The notes under the pieces are model-generated. The model did no database searches, had not been told where the DNA came from, and was given only the letters and a program-made list of their open reading frames with translations. From Himantopus leucocephalus (taxonomy: Eukaryota > Chordata > Aves > Charadriiformes > Recurvirostridae): a stretch of DNA of 64,000 bases. This document shows positions 24,901 through 37,000 of this stretch, one piece after another (position 1 is the stretch's first letter; each line of letters opens with the position of its first letter). The stretch covers positions 67,021,125 to 67,085,124 of the forward strand of contig RSEF01000003.1 in NCBI GenBank assembly GCA_003993805.1, given 5' to 3'. Position numbers and translations under genes: made by a program.

Positions 24901-26689
24901 TGCACACCATTTTTTGTATCAACACATACAATAACACATATTTACAAATAAAAATACTTAAAAATACATAATGATAACACATTAAATCCTGAAATCCTTG
25001 CTTCAGGTTCTTCACACTTGATAAAACAGTTTTTGAAAACCTTGAGGATACTTCAGTTATTTCATAAGCCATGACTAATGTTAAGAATGACATTCCTTTC
25101 CCAAAACAGCATTGACTCATACATTTTCTAAGCTACAGTGCTAGTAACACCAGTAGGGAGCTCTGCTTTTGCCTCTCCTTGGATGTCCCGGAAGGTGGAT
25201 GTAAGGGGTGACACTGCCTGTCCTGAAATCTGTGGAAAAAATTGTACTACTTTCTGTGGTAACAAAACAGTCTGGAAGGTGCTTTTTAATGAAAGAGTAG
25301 ATGGCAGACATCTTGAGAAGTTATACTTAATGCAACTTCTGTATTTATACTGCAAATTAAGCTATGCAGCAGTGGTGGTGCATAGCAGATCATGTATAAG
25401 CTATACTTCGGAGTCTATGTTTCATGTGACAAATCAGTACTTTCCATAGCAGCTGACTTTTTTTGCTGCTACTTTTAACAGAAGTGTTTTATAGACGTGA
25501 AAGCACTCTTGAGTGAACTGGAGTGTTTTGACCAAAGAAATCCTCCAGAATCCCCAACTCCCTTCTTTTTTCAGTTGAGCTAAATACGCCGTCATCATAG
25601 TCAAACTATAGGGTGACACACAGAAAATGCATCTAGTCCCAAGACTAGGAATATGGCTACAGGTAACTGTCTATTTAAAAGAAAACACAGATTTAGGAGC
25701 AAGGTTGCACTTTCTTTAAGCTGTGTATTTAATATATGAACCTTATGAATCAATAATTTTGCTTATAAGCAAACATACAAACATTTACTTGAAGTTTCAA
25801 ATTTAAGTCTATTCATTCTATTACATATATTAGGCTTCAAAGCTTTTATTCATTAAGGTATGCAAGGAAAAATGTAAAATCTGACATAACCAATTGATCA
25901 AAAATGCCATTTAAATGCATTTTCCTGTTCTTTATTAAAGACAAGCTTTTTAATATGATCAGCAGCTTGTGCAGATATAAATGCAGATCACAGTAGGTCT
26001 GATTTGGGAACAGGTTTACTGCAGCATCACATCTATCTATCCCACAACACAGAGAGTGCTCTGATGTCCAACCCGATCTTAGGCATCAACAACAATTTCT
26101 CTCTTGGCTTTTGCTCTTTGCTGAAAAAGCATCTCCCCCTCTTGCGGCTACATTTCATCCCTGGTTTTCCCTTTCCACTCTCAGGTTGTGTAATAAGTCA
26201 CGGCAAGGGCATCTAATCATCTCTAGAATGTGACAACATTTGGTTCAGATTCCCTTATCAGCATCACCTTTCCTTCTGCCTCTGCCTCATCCTTAAAGAA
26301 GACCAGGCGGTGGGCCTTAGAGATCAGTCACACGTCGACCGCTTCTTCAAACACTTCACGTGGGAAACCGTTCAGAGGCATGATTGTTGAGCTGCAGACC
26401 TGGAAAATAACTGTCATCAAGACCTTTACATCTGTCAAAGGAATTTCAGCCCAGTGACTCCGCTTTGCCCCTACTTTTTTTTTAAACTTTAGTAAGCCTT
26501 TGGATTCTTTATGACTTAAAACTACTACTGTGGGGTATTACTTTGGGAGGAGCTCTACTTCAGAAAAATGTTTTAGCTAAGAATTAGTTACACACCTTCA
26601 AAATGAAAAAGCTCTTTATTGTATCGTGTGCTGTGATTAAGACGAAACCGTGTGCTTTGTTTCATTTGTTCCTATCGATTTGTGGAAAA

Positions 26690-27010
26690 CCCCATGCTCC
26701 TGCAGCCCCAGGAAAGCCGATCGCATCTGTCTCTGAGCTGGTGGGGCTGCAGCAGGTGTGGGGCAGCCTCCCCCCTGCCTCTCTGCCCCACAGCCCCCAG
26801 CCAGCCCTGCCACTGTCCCCAGGGGGGCTCAGCACTCCCTGGGCTGCCATGGTGGCTCTGCAGAGCCCTCTGCAGAGGGCACGGGCTGCCCTGTGGTCCA
26901 TCAGCCAAAGGGAGTCCCAGCCATTTGCTGCAGGACCAACACCAGCCACAGGAGCTGGGTCAGGCAGAGAGGTGGTCCTTAATGCAGCCATAATGGGGGA
27001 GTCAGGGTGG
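26690..27010. other. GC-rich, CpG-poor block with adjacent palindromes
   Basis: The stretch is rich in CAGCC, CTGCC and CCCAG words but has few CpGs, unlike the island at 2418-2626. It is open in several frames on both strands (137 codons at 26603-27016), and the translations are low-complexity Pro/Ala/Gln-rich without a domain. At 26855-26866 GCTCTGCAGAGC and at 26866-26879 CCCTCTGCAGAGGG are perfect palindromes sharing one base. It could be an unrecognised old repeat. Confidence 0.4.
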
Positions 27011-27214
27011 CCCTGATCCTGAATACATCACCTTAGTCTACGCTTGACTCTAACCAGGTGATGAGAACCTGCTGAGTTTGGTTGGACTGAAGGTTGGCTT
27101 GCGTTGGTGTGTTCTGCTAGATAATAACACTTGGGTATGTTATTACAAGTTTTGTTGAATCAGGACCTGATTGTGTTGGGATATGGCCCACTGCAAAAAC
27201 ACTAAATACTGTTG
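27011..27214. other. Unannotated flank of the CR1 insertion
   Basis: Ordinary sequence up to the 5' break of the CR1 copy; nothing is recognised. Confidence 0.5.
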
Positions 27215-27880
27215 CATAAGTTTGCTGATGACACCAAGCTGTGTGGAGCAGTCAACATGCTGAAGGGAAGGGATGCCATCCAGAGGAACCTTGACAGGCT
27301 TGAGAAATGGGCCTCTGAGAACCTCATGAAGTTCAGCAAGGCCAAGTGCAAGATCCTGCACGTGGGTCTGGGCAATCCCAAGCACAAATACAGGCTGGGC
27401 AGAGAATGGATTGAGAGCAGCCCTGAGGAGAAGGACTTGGAGGTGTTGATTGGTGAGAAGCTCAACATGAGCCAGCAATGTGCGCTTGCAGCCCAGAAGG
27501 CCAGCCATATCCTTGGATGCATCAAAAGAAGCATGGCCAGCAGGTTGAGGGAGGTGATTCTCCCCCTCTACTCCACTCCTGTGAGACCCAACATGGAGTA
27601 CTGCGTCCAACTCTGGGAGTGTAGCGATAGGGCAAGGGGTAAGAGTTTTAAACTGAAAGAGGGTAGATTTAGATTAGGAAGAAATTCTTTACTCTGAGGG
27701 TGGTGAGATACTGGAACAGGCTGCCCAGAGAAGCTGTGGAAGCCCCATCCCTGGAGGTGTTCAAGGCCAGGCTGGATGGGGCTTTGAGCAATCTGGTCTA
27801 GTAGGAGGTGTCCCTGCCCATGGCAGGGGAGTTGGAACTAGATGATCTTTAAGGTCCCTTCCAACTCTAATGGTCCTATG
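27215..27880 (+). mobile_element. CR1 LINE, 5'-truncated, with internal deletion
   Basis: The copy starts at the RT catalytic block: codons at 27221-27232 read Phe-Ala-Asp-Asp, the (F/Y)xDD active site, followed by TKLCGAVN. It continues in one frame through [18 protein letters not shown], [31 protein letters not shown] and the [17 protein letters not shown] block. There the sequence jumps directly to the equivalent of the segment upstream of the 3' UTR: compared with the related copy at 36333-37000, about 215 bp are missing at about 27616-27620, between short GGAGTG-like words. After that come the usual CR1 3' region (GGTGTTCAAGGCCAGGCTGG, then the LAD-like tail) and an ending in TCCCTTCCAACTCTAATGG. 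It is non-functional (no endonuclease, most of RT absent) and moderately diverged. The expected tandem ATTCTATG 3' octamers are degraded here. Confidence 0.95.
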
Positions 27881-30800
27881 GTATACCTGCATTAAAAAAT
27901 ACAAAACCTGTTGCAAACTTGACCACTATTGCATCTCGTTAAACCTTACAAGTTGCCAACTGCTTCCTACCTGAGCAGTTTTTATATGCAATGGAGTTAG
28001 CATGTAACGGCACTTAGTGCCTTACAGATCACAGTTTGGTTATTTGGAAATTTGGGTGCAAAATTTTTTAGTACCTAAACTGTGCTAGTGTATGAATGTG
28101 TTTTGAGACTCCTACATAAATCTCAGATTAAAAGCCACTTTTTGAGGGCTGTGTGTATGTATTCTAAAACTTTGGGAAAAAAATGCAAATTATATGGTTT
28201 TTATACATTTAAATGCATCAGTGTTAGCCTGCTGCTACCACTGTATATGGAAGGTAGAAAACATTTTGTGCTCTTACACAATTTGCATTTAAATTCTGTT
28301 GAACCTTTTCATCAGATGATCTTTTTTTGCTTTGGTTGAATACAAAATCACATCCAAATACTGAAAGTGATGTGTTTTGCAAGCAAATGCTATCTTGCCT
28401 CTTCTTCCCTTGCTGGTAACGGCAACCTTAAAAAGACATGTTAACTTTTATGAGGCTCTGCCTTGTAGAATTCAAAGTAGAATATTTAATAAGTATAAAT
28501 AAAAACATAAAACCTAAATCAAGGTTCAACTTTGACCTTAGTATCCTCCTCACTATATTAGCCTTTGTATACTACTTAATGAGTAACGCTTTGAATTCAC
28601 ATAGTTACCTTTTCCTGGACATCACACAGAACTTGAAATAATTATCCACCAGCAAGAACTGCAACTATTTAACATGTCTCTTAGCCTAATTTACATATGA
28701 TTTCCCTGGTAAGTCTTGCTGTGGTATTTTTGCCTCCAATTAGACCAGAAGAGTAACTAGGGTTAGCTCGAGAGGGTCAACTCCATCAGCCTCCCTCTGC
28801 TGCGTCCTGGTAAGAGGGGTTGTCTCTGAATGCGATTATAGGTCTTCAAGCAGCCAATGCACACAGGAAGGGTACAAAAAAAGGTATTTTCTCCTTCCTT
28901 TCCTTCCTTCTTCCCTTCCTCTCTTATCCCTTCCTTCCATCCTCCTATCCGTCTGTCTGTCTTCCTTCCTTCCTTTCTTTTCAGACAAAGTATATTCCTT
29001 TGTTTCCCCTAGAAAAATGCAGGCATATGTTGTATTTCACGCTGCAAGACATCCAAAGGCATATTGTCTCGGCCTGCCATATATTTAATCTGAAAGGTTC
29101 ATATTCATATCTGTTAACTGTATATCCACAACTACCATAAAGTATTCCTTTATAGTCTGTGTTGTGAGATACGGTTTTTCTGGGTGGATCACCCTAGGCT
29201 AATGGTCTTATAGTCAGACCATGGTGAGGAAATGCAGAGATTCAGTTGGATGTGGAGGAAAATCCATGCATTCAGCACAAGAGAAGCACATTACGGGAAG
29301 ATCATCCTTGTAATAGACGAAAAAGTCAGCGGCTTGTAGTCGACTCAGCCTGTCAGTCACCAGCTGCGGCTACAGGGCTATCAGTCTGTATGTTTCTGCT
29401 GAAGATGAGGAGATACTAGCTTATTTCCAAGACACCTTTAATTGGCTTTAGTCAAGTAATGTGGAGCACTGATATGTTATCAACCCTTTCTAATCAGACA
29501 CCAGTTCAGTTCTCCAACATCCCAGCTGGACCCATCTGGGCAGTGGTCATATGCCGGTAGCTGGAAGCAGCTGCTGGCGCAGGCAGAAGTTTTGTTTAAA
29601 AATAGGTCACTGAGCAGTTAAAAATCTGTCCTCCACAAAACAACATTAATGTTTTCACATCAGACGAAAGAAAATACATTCCCAAAGGGGATGTGCTTTG
29701 TGTACACGGCAATGCAGAAGCCTTTCTAATTATCACCTAGTCAAAGAGGATGTTTTCTGTTGTGCACGTACGGCTGCATGTTACTCATTCCTGGCTGCGT
29801 TTTCACCCCTGTAATTTCAGTGCTCATCTGTAACGCTGGAATGCGTGCCCAAAGAAGAAAGCCCATGAAAAACAGATTTGTAAGAAAAAAGAAAGCAAAT
29901 CCCCTCCTCCTTGAAATCTAGAGCAACATCCTCCCTCACACGGTTACGGGACACTTCAAAAAAGATGGGTGTAGTAAAAAATTAAAAGCATGCTTTGGCT
30001 TTGTGTTTAGGAAGCACTAGCTCAAGTAACAGCAGGTATCTCGCTTTTTCTGCTTTGGGTTTCCCCACGTCAGAATTGCAGTCTATTCCCAAACACACTC
30101 CAGGAGCATGCACACCAAGCAGATACTTTTATTTTCAACACAGATGCATCCCATCTCCTTTGTACAATACTGTGACCACAGACAGAAGGTGTCTCTTGCA
30201 GGGACCCCATCATTAGTAATAGAGTATTCTCATTAATTTCCTCTTTTTTTCCTCCATTTTTTTCTCTTTTAATGAAAACACTCCCTGAACACCGAATATA
30301 TTTCATCATTAGTGGAAAAACATATTTGTTGGTGCAATAATAGGTATATCTCACAGAAACCTGTAGCATAAGTTATTCAAAACCTCATTGCTGCTTCATT
30401 TCACTGCAGATTTATGAGGGGTCTCCGGTCTCTGCATACTTCTGAATTCAGCTTTTGCCAGGCACCTTCAGGAAAGAAAAACTGCCTTGTGCACATTGTG
30501 TTTTAAAATAAAGATGTCATGTTTAAAAGCACGGAGTCATTGAAATCTGAGATCATCTATTTCTGGTTTTCATTAACATAAGCTGCACATACTTGCTCAC
30601 CATGACACATAACAAAGTCCCAGTCCACCCATCACTCAGAAACCATCTCAGCCTGAAAATCGGTGGTTAAAGCATGCTGCAGCTCCTGGCCCATGCGTAT
30701 ACCTGATTCTCCTCAGCATGAGAACCACCATGCTCAGGAAGGCAAGGGGCAGGTCTCCGGGGTGAAGCATCCCGAGTACCTACCTACTCCCTTGTGCCTG

Positions 30801-31671
30801 CCTGACCTGAGGAAAGGGGGTGGTGCACCAGCACACATTTAGCCCCAGCATCTGAGCACCTGGGTCATTCAGGGAACTTGTATGACTTGTGTTTTCAGAT
30901 GGAGAATTCGCGACACCTGGAAATGAAGGATCAGACTCATGAAGGACAACAGAATTCAGAGCTGCCTAAAGACTTTTCTGGATTTTTCCCAACCTCCCAC
31001 AAAAACCTCTTGCACTTTCGGGGAGTGGGCTGAGACCTACACTGCCTTAGCAGTATCCCTGTACTCATCCCTGTATTGGTGACTTGCTTTTCTTCCCGTC
31101 TGTTTAGGAGATAATGTTAGTGCCACAGGTCCAGCCCATCCTCAGCCGGTCTGGAGCAGCTCATTCCTGAGCATTTGCTCCTCTTTTCCCCAGGCTTGTT
31201 CGCAATGTGTTACTGATGGTGATAAAAGTCGGCTGAACTGAAGGCAATGTAAACAGACAAGTACTGTCTTCATGCTGTACCTCTGAAGTGCCTCCTAGAA
31301 AGTCTGGAAAAAGGATTTGAATAGTTTATTAAGGACAGTATATTAAGGACATAACTACCTTTTTGGTAGCCTCTCTGGAGTCTAGGAGGTCACTCATTCC
31401 TTCCATGACCACAAATCATCTGAGTGTCTCTTGTCTACGAAATGGTACATAGCTTAATTAAACACAAGCCATAGCCTAGTTACCCGACAGCGAGGCTTCG
31501 GCTGCGGTTTGCTGGGGCCGAGCTCCGTCCCCGCTGGAGGAAGGAGCTGCTCAGAGACCTGACAAGCTGGGCTGCCCCTCCAGCCCCAGGATGCTCAGGT
31601 TCCTATCGGACAGGCTCCTTTAAATCTGCAGCCTTACTTTCAATTTATTCTTGAGAAACAGCAGGCCCTGC
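27881..31671. other. Unannotated DNA, about 3.8 kb
   Basis: No gene is recognised. The first part (27900-28640) is AT-rich and the open frames in it are hydrophobic chance frames. About 29340-29990 is slightly richer in CpG but shows no defined element. Confidence 0.6.
28887..28982 (+). repeat. (TTCC)n pyrimidine-rich microsatellite
   Basis: Imperfect TTCC/TCC repeats with a GTCTGTCTGTC insert at about 28951-28961. One strand is almost pure pyrimidine, a composition that can adopt triplex structures. Confidence 0.92.
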
Positions 31672-31724
31672 AGAGGAAAAAAAAAAAAGAAAAAAAAGGA
31701 TAAAAAAAAGAAAAAGAAAAGAAA
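31672..31724 (+). repeat. A-rich purine tract
   Basis: Nearly all A with scattered G and one T (GAGG-A(n)-G-A(n)-GGAT-A(n)). It is a simple repeat; no retrocopy is recognised upstream of it on either strand. Confidence 0.92.
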
Positions 31725-33470
31725 GCTTTCAATTCAAAGCGCATAGTTGTGAAAAAGCCATGCTCTGAACCGGGGTGAGGGAAAGCAGCTCAAGGCATAT
31801 ACTCTACCCCGGCCTGTACTTAATTATGTGTTTTGAATTGAAAACAAACATTTTTAAAATGGCTACTGAGACGCACTTCTCGAATGAATCCAAGATGGTG
31901 GCAGATGTTACGGCTTCTGTGATAAATGATTTCAAAGGCGCCGAGACCCATCGCCTTTTTAAAGTGACAGCACTTGGGTCTCTACAGCCGCTTTCCAGCT
32001 CTTTGGCGGTTTCTTCGCTTGACTGTTTTCGGGACGCCTTTCCACCCCATGTTTCACAATATTGCCACATCATTCAAGTGGGATGAAACCGAGCCGTTTC
32101 TGCGACATTCGTGCAGAAGGACAGCCACTGTGATCTTAAAGAATGTGGCACCCACAAGCAGACACATGGCTTTGATATTTTTTATTTTATTCAGAGCCCT
32201 CTAATTTAGAAAGCCATGTGTCACCAGGAGAAACCAAATGCTTGCTCGCAGTGATCGTAGCCTCCTACCTCTGCCCGCTCCTCTCTCCCCCACAGTAGTT
32301 AACAACTCAAGAAGTTGCTATAGAAGTTGCTCAGTCCCCCCCCTGCCATTTTGAAGAAATGTTGTTTGCTGGCTGCCAGTCAGCCAAGAGGGTAAACTAG
32401 AAGAGACAACCACCACGGCACAAGCCTTAAGAAACACTCAGCTCTATAAAAAGTCCAGAAGGCTATAAATCATTACCAAGAGTAAATCATCAGCTTTGCC
32501 TTAGAATAATGGCATCGTTGGTAGTGATGCAGCAGGAAGAAGCAATACGTTCAAATACAACAAAAGAGTTTTGAAAAATAAATGTATCCTAAGCACCAAC
32601 TTGGGACTGCCGCATACAGTAGATGTGGAAAATTACTAATATCCCAGTATGGGAGATGAAGGAGGGGAAATAGCAGTGGACCAAGATATAACGTACTGGA
32701 CAAAACAATTGTCATCTAGCTTGTATTTCCTCTTAGATGGAAGACAAGTCTCCTCTCAAACAAGTCTTATAATTTTAGAGTATGACCCTTTCTTTTCTGC
32801 AACTTGCCACTGCTTCTGGAAGTGACGGTGCTTCCCAGTTTCCCTAGCCTGAGCAGTTTTGCTGGCTGCAGGATGCTCTAGGAAGGTGATACAACATGGG
32901 TCTGAATCCTTATAGGTTTGGGAGATGACTCTGAAGAGCCTTTTAACCTCTGGGCTGTAAATCCTCATCAGAGCCAGGTGCCTTCCTGCACCCTCACTGA
33001 GAGGCTAGGTATCTCACCTGGGTACCAAAAGTGCCTGCTGACCCCTGTGGGGATGGAGACATCTTCCCCTGTGCTCCCCACCAGTTCAAGCAGCACTGGC
33101 TGCTAGGCCTTTCATCTTCAGGGATATGAGTCTCCTGGGGCATCACGTGGGCAGCTGCTGGCCTCATCTCTAGCTGGTGGCTTCTCCTTTGATATCAACA
33201 CAACAGTGACTACCTCAGTTCTTACAGATCAGATCCACAAGGACTTACTACAACTAACTCTTAATTTCAGTTGGGTTTATGGACCTAAACACTTTGAGGG
33301 CTGAGCTGACATCTCTTCACAAGTTCAGCTGAGATTCCTACTAAGTTTTAAGCATCTCTTTTTGCTTAGCACTTCAGCTGGATGATATCCACCCTTCCTG
33401 TCTTTGGTATCTAAATGATTCCCCCAGGCTGCTGTACAAAGTCCCAGTGCCCAGCCTAGATGCTAAGCAC

Positions 33471-33525
33471 CACACCACACCACACCACACCACACCACAC
33501 CACACCACACCACACCACACCACAC
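33471..33525 (+). repeat. Pure (CACAC)11 pentanucleotide repeat
   Basis: Eleven uninterrupted copies of CACAC cover 55 bases with no sequence errors. A pure tract of this length suggests recent expansion and likely length polymorphism. Confidence 0.97.
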
Positions 33526-35406
33526 TTACAGCAATAAGCATTTCAATGCTGAAATCCTCCTTCTGAACCTAACCCCAACCACATCTGAGGTGTCTATCTT
33601 CTTTTGTAGGATAACACTTCATAATGGTGCTCAGGTTCCACCAATAATAGGATGTTATCTGCTACAAAGTTTGTCCAGATGTTATAGCTGTGATGAGATT
33701 AAATGCCTGATTGACAATAGTGCTCTTGGCTAAGAGGGATTCTCCAGGTTACTTTTTGAAGGCACATACCAGATCTTGAGCTGCCCGTTTGGCAGCTTAG
33801 AAGACTGAGCCCCATCTTTATTTCTTTTCCTTTGTTCTGTTTTTGATTCTAAGGTATGATGTGAAAAAGTCACTTCAGGTAAGCAGCCTACAGGATTGAG
33901 GAACACTTTTCTTAGTGTGAAAGTATGCTGTGCTTCACTAGAGAATGTGTAAAAGGAAGGACAGGCATATTTGATAAAAAGTGAGTTGGAGGTTCAGATA
34001 GTATGGAGTATCTCACTAACAAAGCCTACAAACGGTAAGCTGAAGCTGTATACCAGGGGAGTTATACTCAAAGGAGCCACAGATTCTTGTAAACACATAA
34101 CTTTTCTTGAGAGAATGGTAACAAGCTGCAGACTGAACGAGGTTTTCTTCATCAGAGGATGGAAATCCATTCTCACCTGCTACAAACGGACATTTCTGCA
34201 ATTTGTGGTGCAACACAAACATGCAGTTTATGTGTGTGTTGTCATCTCTGCCATTGGATCACAAAGAAACATTGCCTCTTGGAACTTATATAGAAAACAG
34301 CTGGCTGTCAGTGCTAGAAAATACGTATGCTATCCTGCAATCAAGGTGATAAAAAAAGATAAATTAACATCAAATTGTATTCTATTACTTGTCTAAAATT
34401 GTATTGTAAAGATCAAATTTGGGAAGGATAGAGGGAAGATAAAATTACTTATATTCAATTACATAATTAATTATTAAGCTACTAAACATGCTTTTGGTGA
34501 TCCTTTGCACTGACAACACTTAGCTTCTCTGCAGCTGGGAAGAGTCATGAAATATGCTATACCTCACCCAGTTAGTTCTGCTTGACCTCCCACTTGACTC
34601 TGTTACACCTCGCCTGTGATGGAGACCATGACCTGCTCTCAGGTTTCCCACTTGTGAGTGTTGAAGTGTTAGTCCCACAATCCAGTTTGTAAGTGGACTG
34701 TAAGATGGGTGCATGAGGCACAGGCAAATTCCTGCTGCAAGAGATAAGTCTCCAGCAGTTGCAGGCATGCGGATCAAATGGTGCAGCCTGGGGTCAAGGC
34801 TCCAGATAAGCAGAAGGTGAGTTCCGGGAGCATCCTGCTCTCTCCTCCTGAGTAGAGCCTTGTAGCTCATTTTCTTTGCTATTTCATCTTGTAGCAGCAC
34901 AGAGATTTCTTCAAATATCAGCTCAGTCTTGGAGTTTCTCAACACCAGCTCCTGTGAAAGCAATACTATGATTCTTGGCACAAACAGGTACTTTCTGTAT
35001 CAAACTCCTCATTCTTTGAATACAGAACCTAAAAGAAAACTATGGACTAACTAGCAGCGCTTCTTAGGAAATCTAAGAGAGATTGGTCCCAGCAAAGCCA
35101 TCAAAACAAGATGAGACTTAGCTTCTTCAGTTTTGTATTTTATTAACTATTCAGTAACACTGTCATTCGCTGTTATAAAAAAGAGATGTGGTGCTCTTCT
35201 GCACCCAGCTATACTCTGCCATTCTGCCACTAGCAGCCTTTCAGAGGATGAAACACACAGCCACAGATACGTAATAGCTCTTGGCTTATGCTGGGATCCT
35301 GAACGGTGTTTGAGAAACATTTTTTCATTTGTTAACTAGAAAACACACCAAAATGTTACTTCTCTGCAACCAGACTTTGCAGCATTCTGGCACCTCGTGT
35401 CTTCTG

Positions 35407-35475
35407 CAGTGTGTGTGAGGGTGTGTCTGTGTGCCTGTACTTGCCACATGTGCATACACATACAGCCATGCACAC
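35407..35475 (+). repeat. TG-rich then CA-rich degenerate tract
   Basis: GTGTGTGTG-type sequence gives way to CACATGTGCATACACATACA-type sequence, so the two halves are partly complementary. It is probably an old dinucleotide repeat. Confidence 0.75.
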
Positions 35476-36332
35476 GATGGTCACTTGTCTTCTAAAATGT
35501 CTTGGTGTTATTGCTTGATTGTACTGTATTGTAAGTATAAATATTCTTTCCTGTTGGTTTCTTGACCTGGGCTACGTGTGGTGAGGGCAGTCATAGGACA
35601 GCGATTTCATTAATATCTGTGTTGCTGTTTTCCTTCTGTGGCTTTTAGCTCCCTGAATTGCATTTCACAGTTAGTATAGTTGTTTGGAGCTAGATCCAAG
35701 AAAAAGACACACACACCCCTACAAACTGGGTGCTTGGCCCCCAGAATGTAATCTGAAGATCACCTCTCCACCACTTCAACAAAGCGTGCCGAGTGCCCCA
35801 ATCAGAAAGCCATCAATGGTCAGCTAATAGACAAAAAAATGTGGAACTGTGTTGGAAATCCTGCCCAATTCCAGCTGTCAGAGCCAGGGTTAGAGCTGCA
35901 AACCTGTTGTGCTCCTCCAGAGAGGAGACACAGTCTGTCCTTGTGTGGGACTTCTTCTCTGAGCAAAATGGGACGGGCATATTGTGGCTGCTGCCACATT
36001 GCATCTGATGGTTCTCTTGCTTAGATGATCCTCTTACTCTGACCGCTCAGAGAAAAGAAACCTGAGGACTTGTCCTGCAGTGGGAAGGGATTCAAGGCAC
36101 TTGAAGCCAGGCACCTCATCCCGGCAGCCTGCTGTGTGTGCTTGGAGGATATTCCACATTACCCTGCTGAGGCTGTGCTGCTGTGCAGGGGAGCAAACTG
36201 TGCAAGGGATGACAGAGACCAGCTTCTTGCCTTACAGAGAATTTGGGTGAAAAAAAAAACAAACCCAAAATAATCCTGACAACGGAGATCAGAAGCCATG
36301 CCTTTTTAAGTCTAACATATTTTCAAACTGTG

Positions 36333-37000
36333 AGAATCATAGAATGGTTTAGGTTGGAAGGGACCTTGAAGATCACCTAGTTCCAACCCCCTGCCACGGG
36401 CAGGGGCACCTCCCACTAGACCAGATTGCTCAAAAGCCCATCCAGCCTGGCCATGAACACCTTCAGGGATGGGGCCTCCACAACTTCTCTGGGCAACCTG
36501 GTCCAGTGTCTCACCACCCTCATAGTGAAAAATTTCTTCCTAATATCTAATCTAAATCTACCCTCTTTCAGTTTAAAACTGTTACCCCTCATCCTGTTGC
36601 TCCACTCCTTGATAAAGAGTCCCTCTCCACCTTTTCTGTAGGCCCCCTTAGGTACTGGAAGGCCACAATAAGGTATCCCTGGAGCCTTCTCTTCCCCAGG
36701 CTGAACAACCCCAACTCTCTCAGCCTGTCTTCACAGAAGAGGTGCTCCAGCCCTCTGATCATCTTTGTGGGTCTCCTCTGGACTCGCTCCAACAGGTCCA
36801 TGTACTTCTTATGTTGGAGGCTACAGAGCTGGATGCAATATTCCAGGTGGGGTCTCACAAGAGTGGAGCAGAGGGTTAGAATCACCTCCCTCAATGTGCT
36901 GGCCATGCTTCTTTTCATGCAGCCCAGGATATGGTTGGCTTTCTGGGCTGCGAGTGCACATTGCCGACTCGTATTGAGCTTCTCACCAACAAACACCTCC
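36333..37000 (-). mobile_element. CR1 LINE, antisense, 5'-truncated, with intact 3' end
   Basis: On the minus strand the copy runs from 37000 to 36333. It opens within EVFVGEKLN, continues through [39 protein letters not shown] and LLERVQRRPTKMIRGLEHL to RLRELGLFSLGKRRLQGY, the C-terminal end of CR1 ORF2. The 3' untranslated region follows, ending in AACCATTCTATGATTCT at 36333, the hallmark CR1 3' terminus. The 137-codon frame (37002-36589) is still open, so the copy is relatively young, but the catalytic RT and endonuclease are absent. It shares diagnostic wording (GAACTAGGTGATCTTCAAGG) with the copies at 27215 and 54274, suggesting the same subfamily. Confidence 0.96.

Larger units (their letters stand above)
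20471..26689. other. Unannotated DNA, about 6.2 kb
   Basis: No gene or transposon is recognised. Overlapping open frames on both strands near 22235-22640, 23174-23903 and 24005-24814 have no domains or matching splice signals. About 24900-25000 is strongly AT-rich (ACACATA-type wording). Confidence 0.6.
31725..36332. other. Unannotated DNA, about 4.6 kb
   Basis: No gene is recognised. About 31830-32230 is richer in CpG and open on both strands (103 and 89 codons) without a domain; it is discussed as a possible conserved non-coding element. TATA-like CTATAAAAAG (32443) and CTATAAATC words are present but have no accompanying CpG island or exon. A 10-bp repeat AGAAGTTGCT occurs at 32310-32319 and 32322-32331. 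The minus-strand frame at 34520-34981 is discussed under findings. Confidence 0.55.

Noticed and set aside
26230..26457. Possible retrocopy, because its reverse complement reads somewhat like a coding fragment
   Set aside because: No protein family was recognised on either strand and no poly-A tail is correctly placed.
26603..27016. Plus-strand open frame of 137 codons
   Set aside because: It is low-complexity Pro/Ala/Gln-rich, with several frames open on both strands; the composition explains it.
31672..31724. A-rich tract as a retrogene tail
   Set aside because: No gene-like sequence lies upstream in the matching orientation, and the G interruptions suggest a simple repeat.
32440..32475. 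TATA-like words CTATAAAAAG and CTATAAATC
   Set aside because: No island, initiator context or downstream exon is seen. Such words are common in AT-rich DNA.
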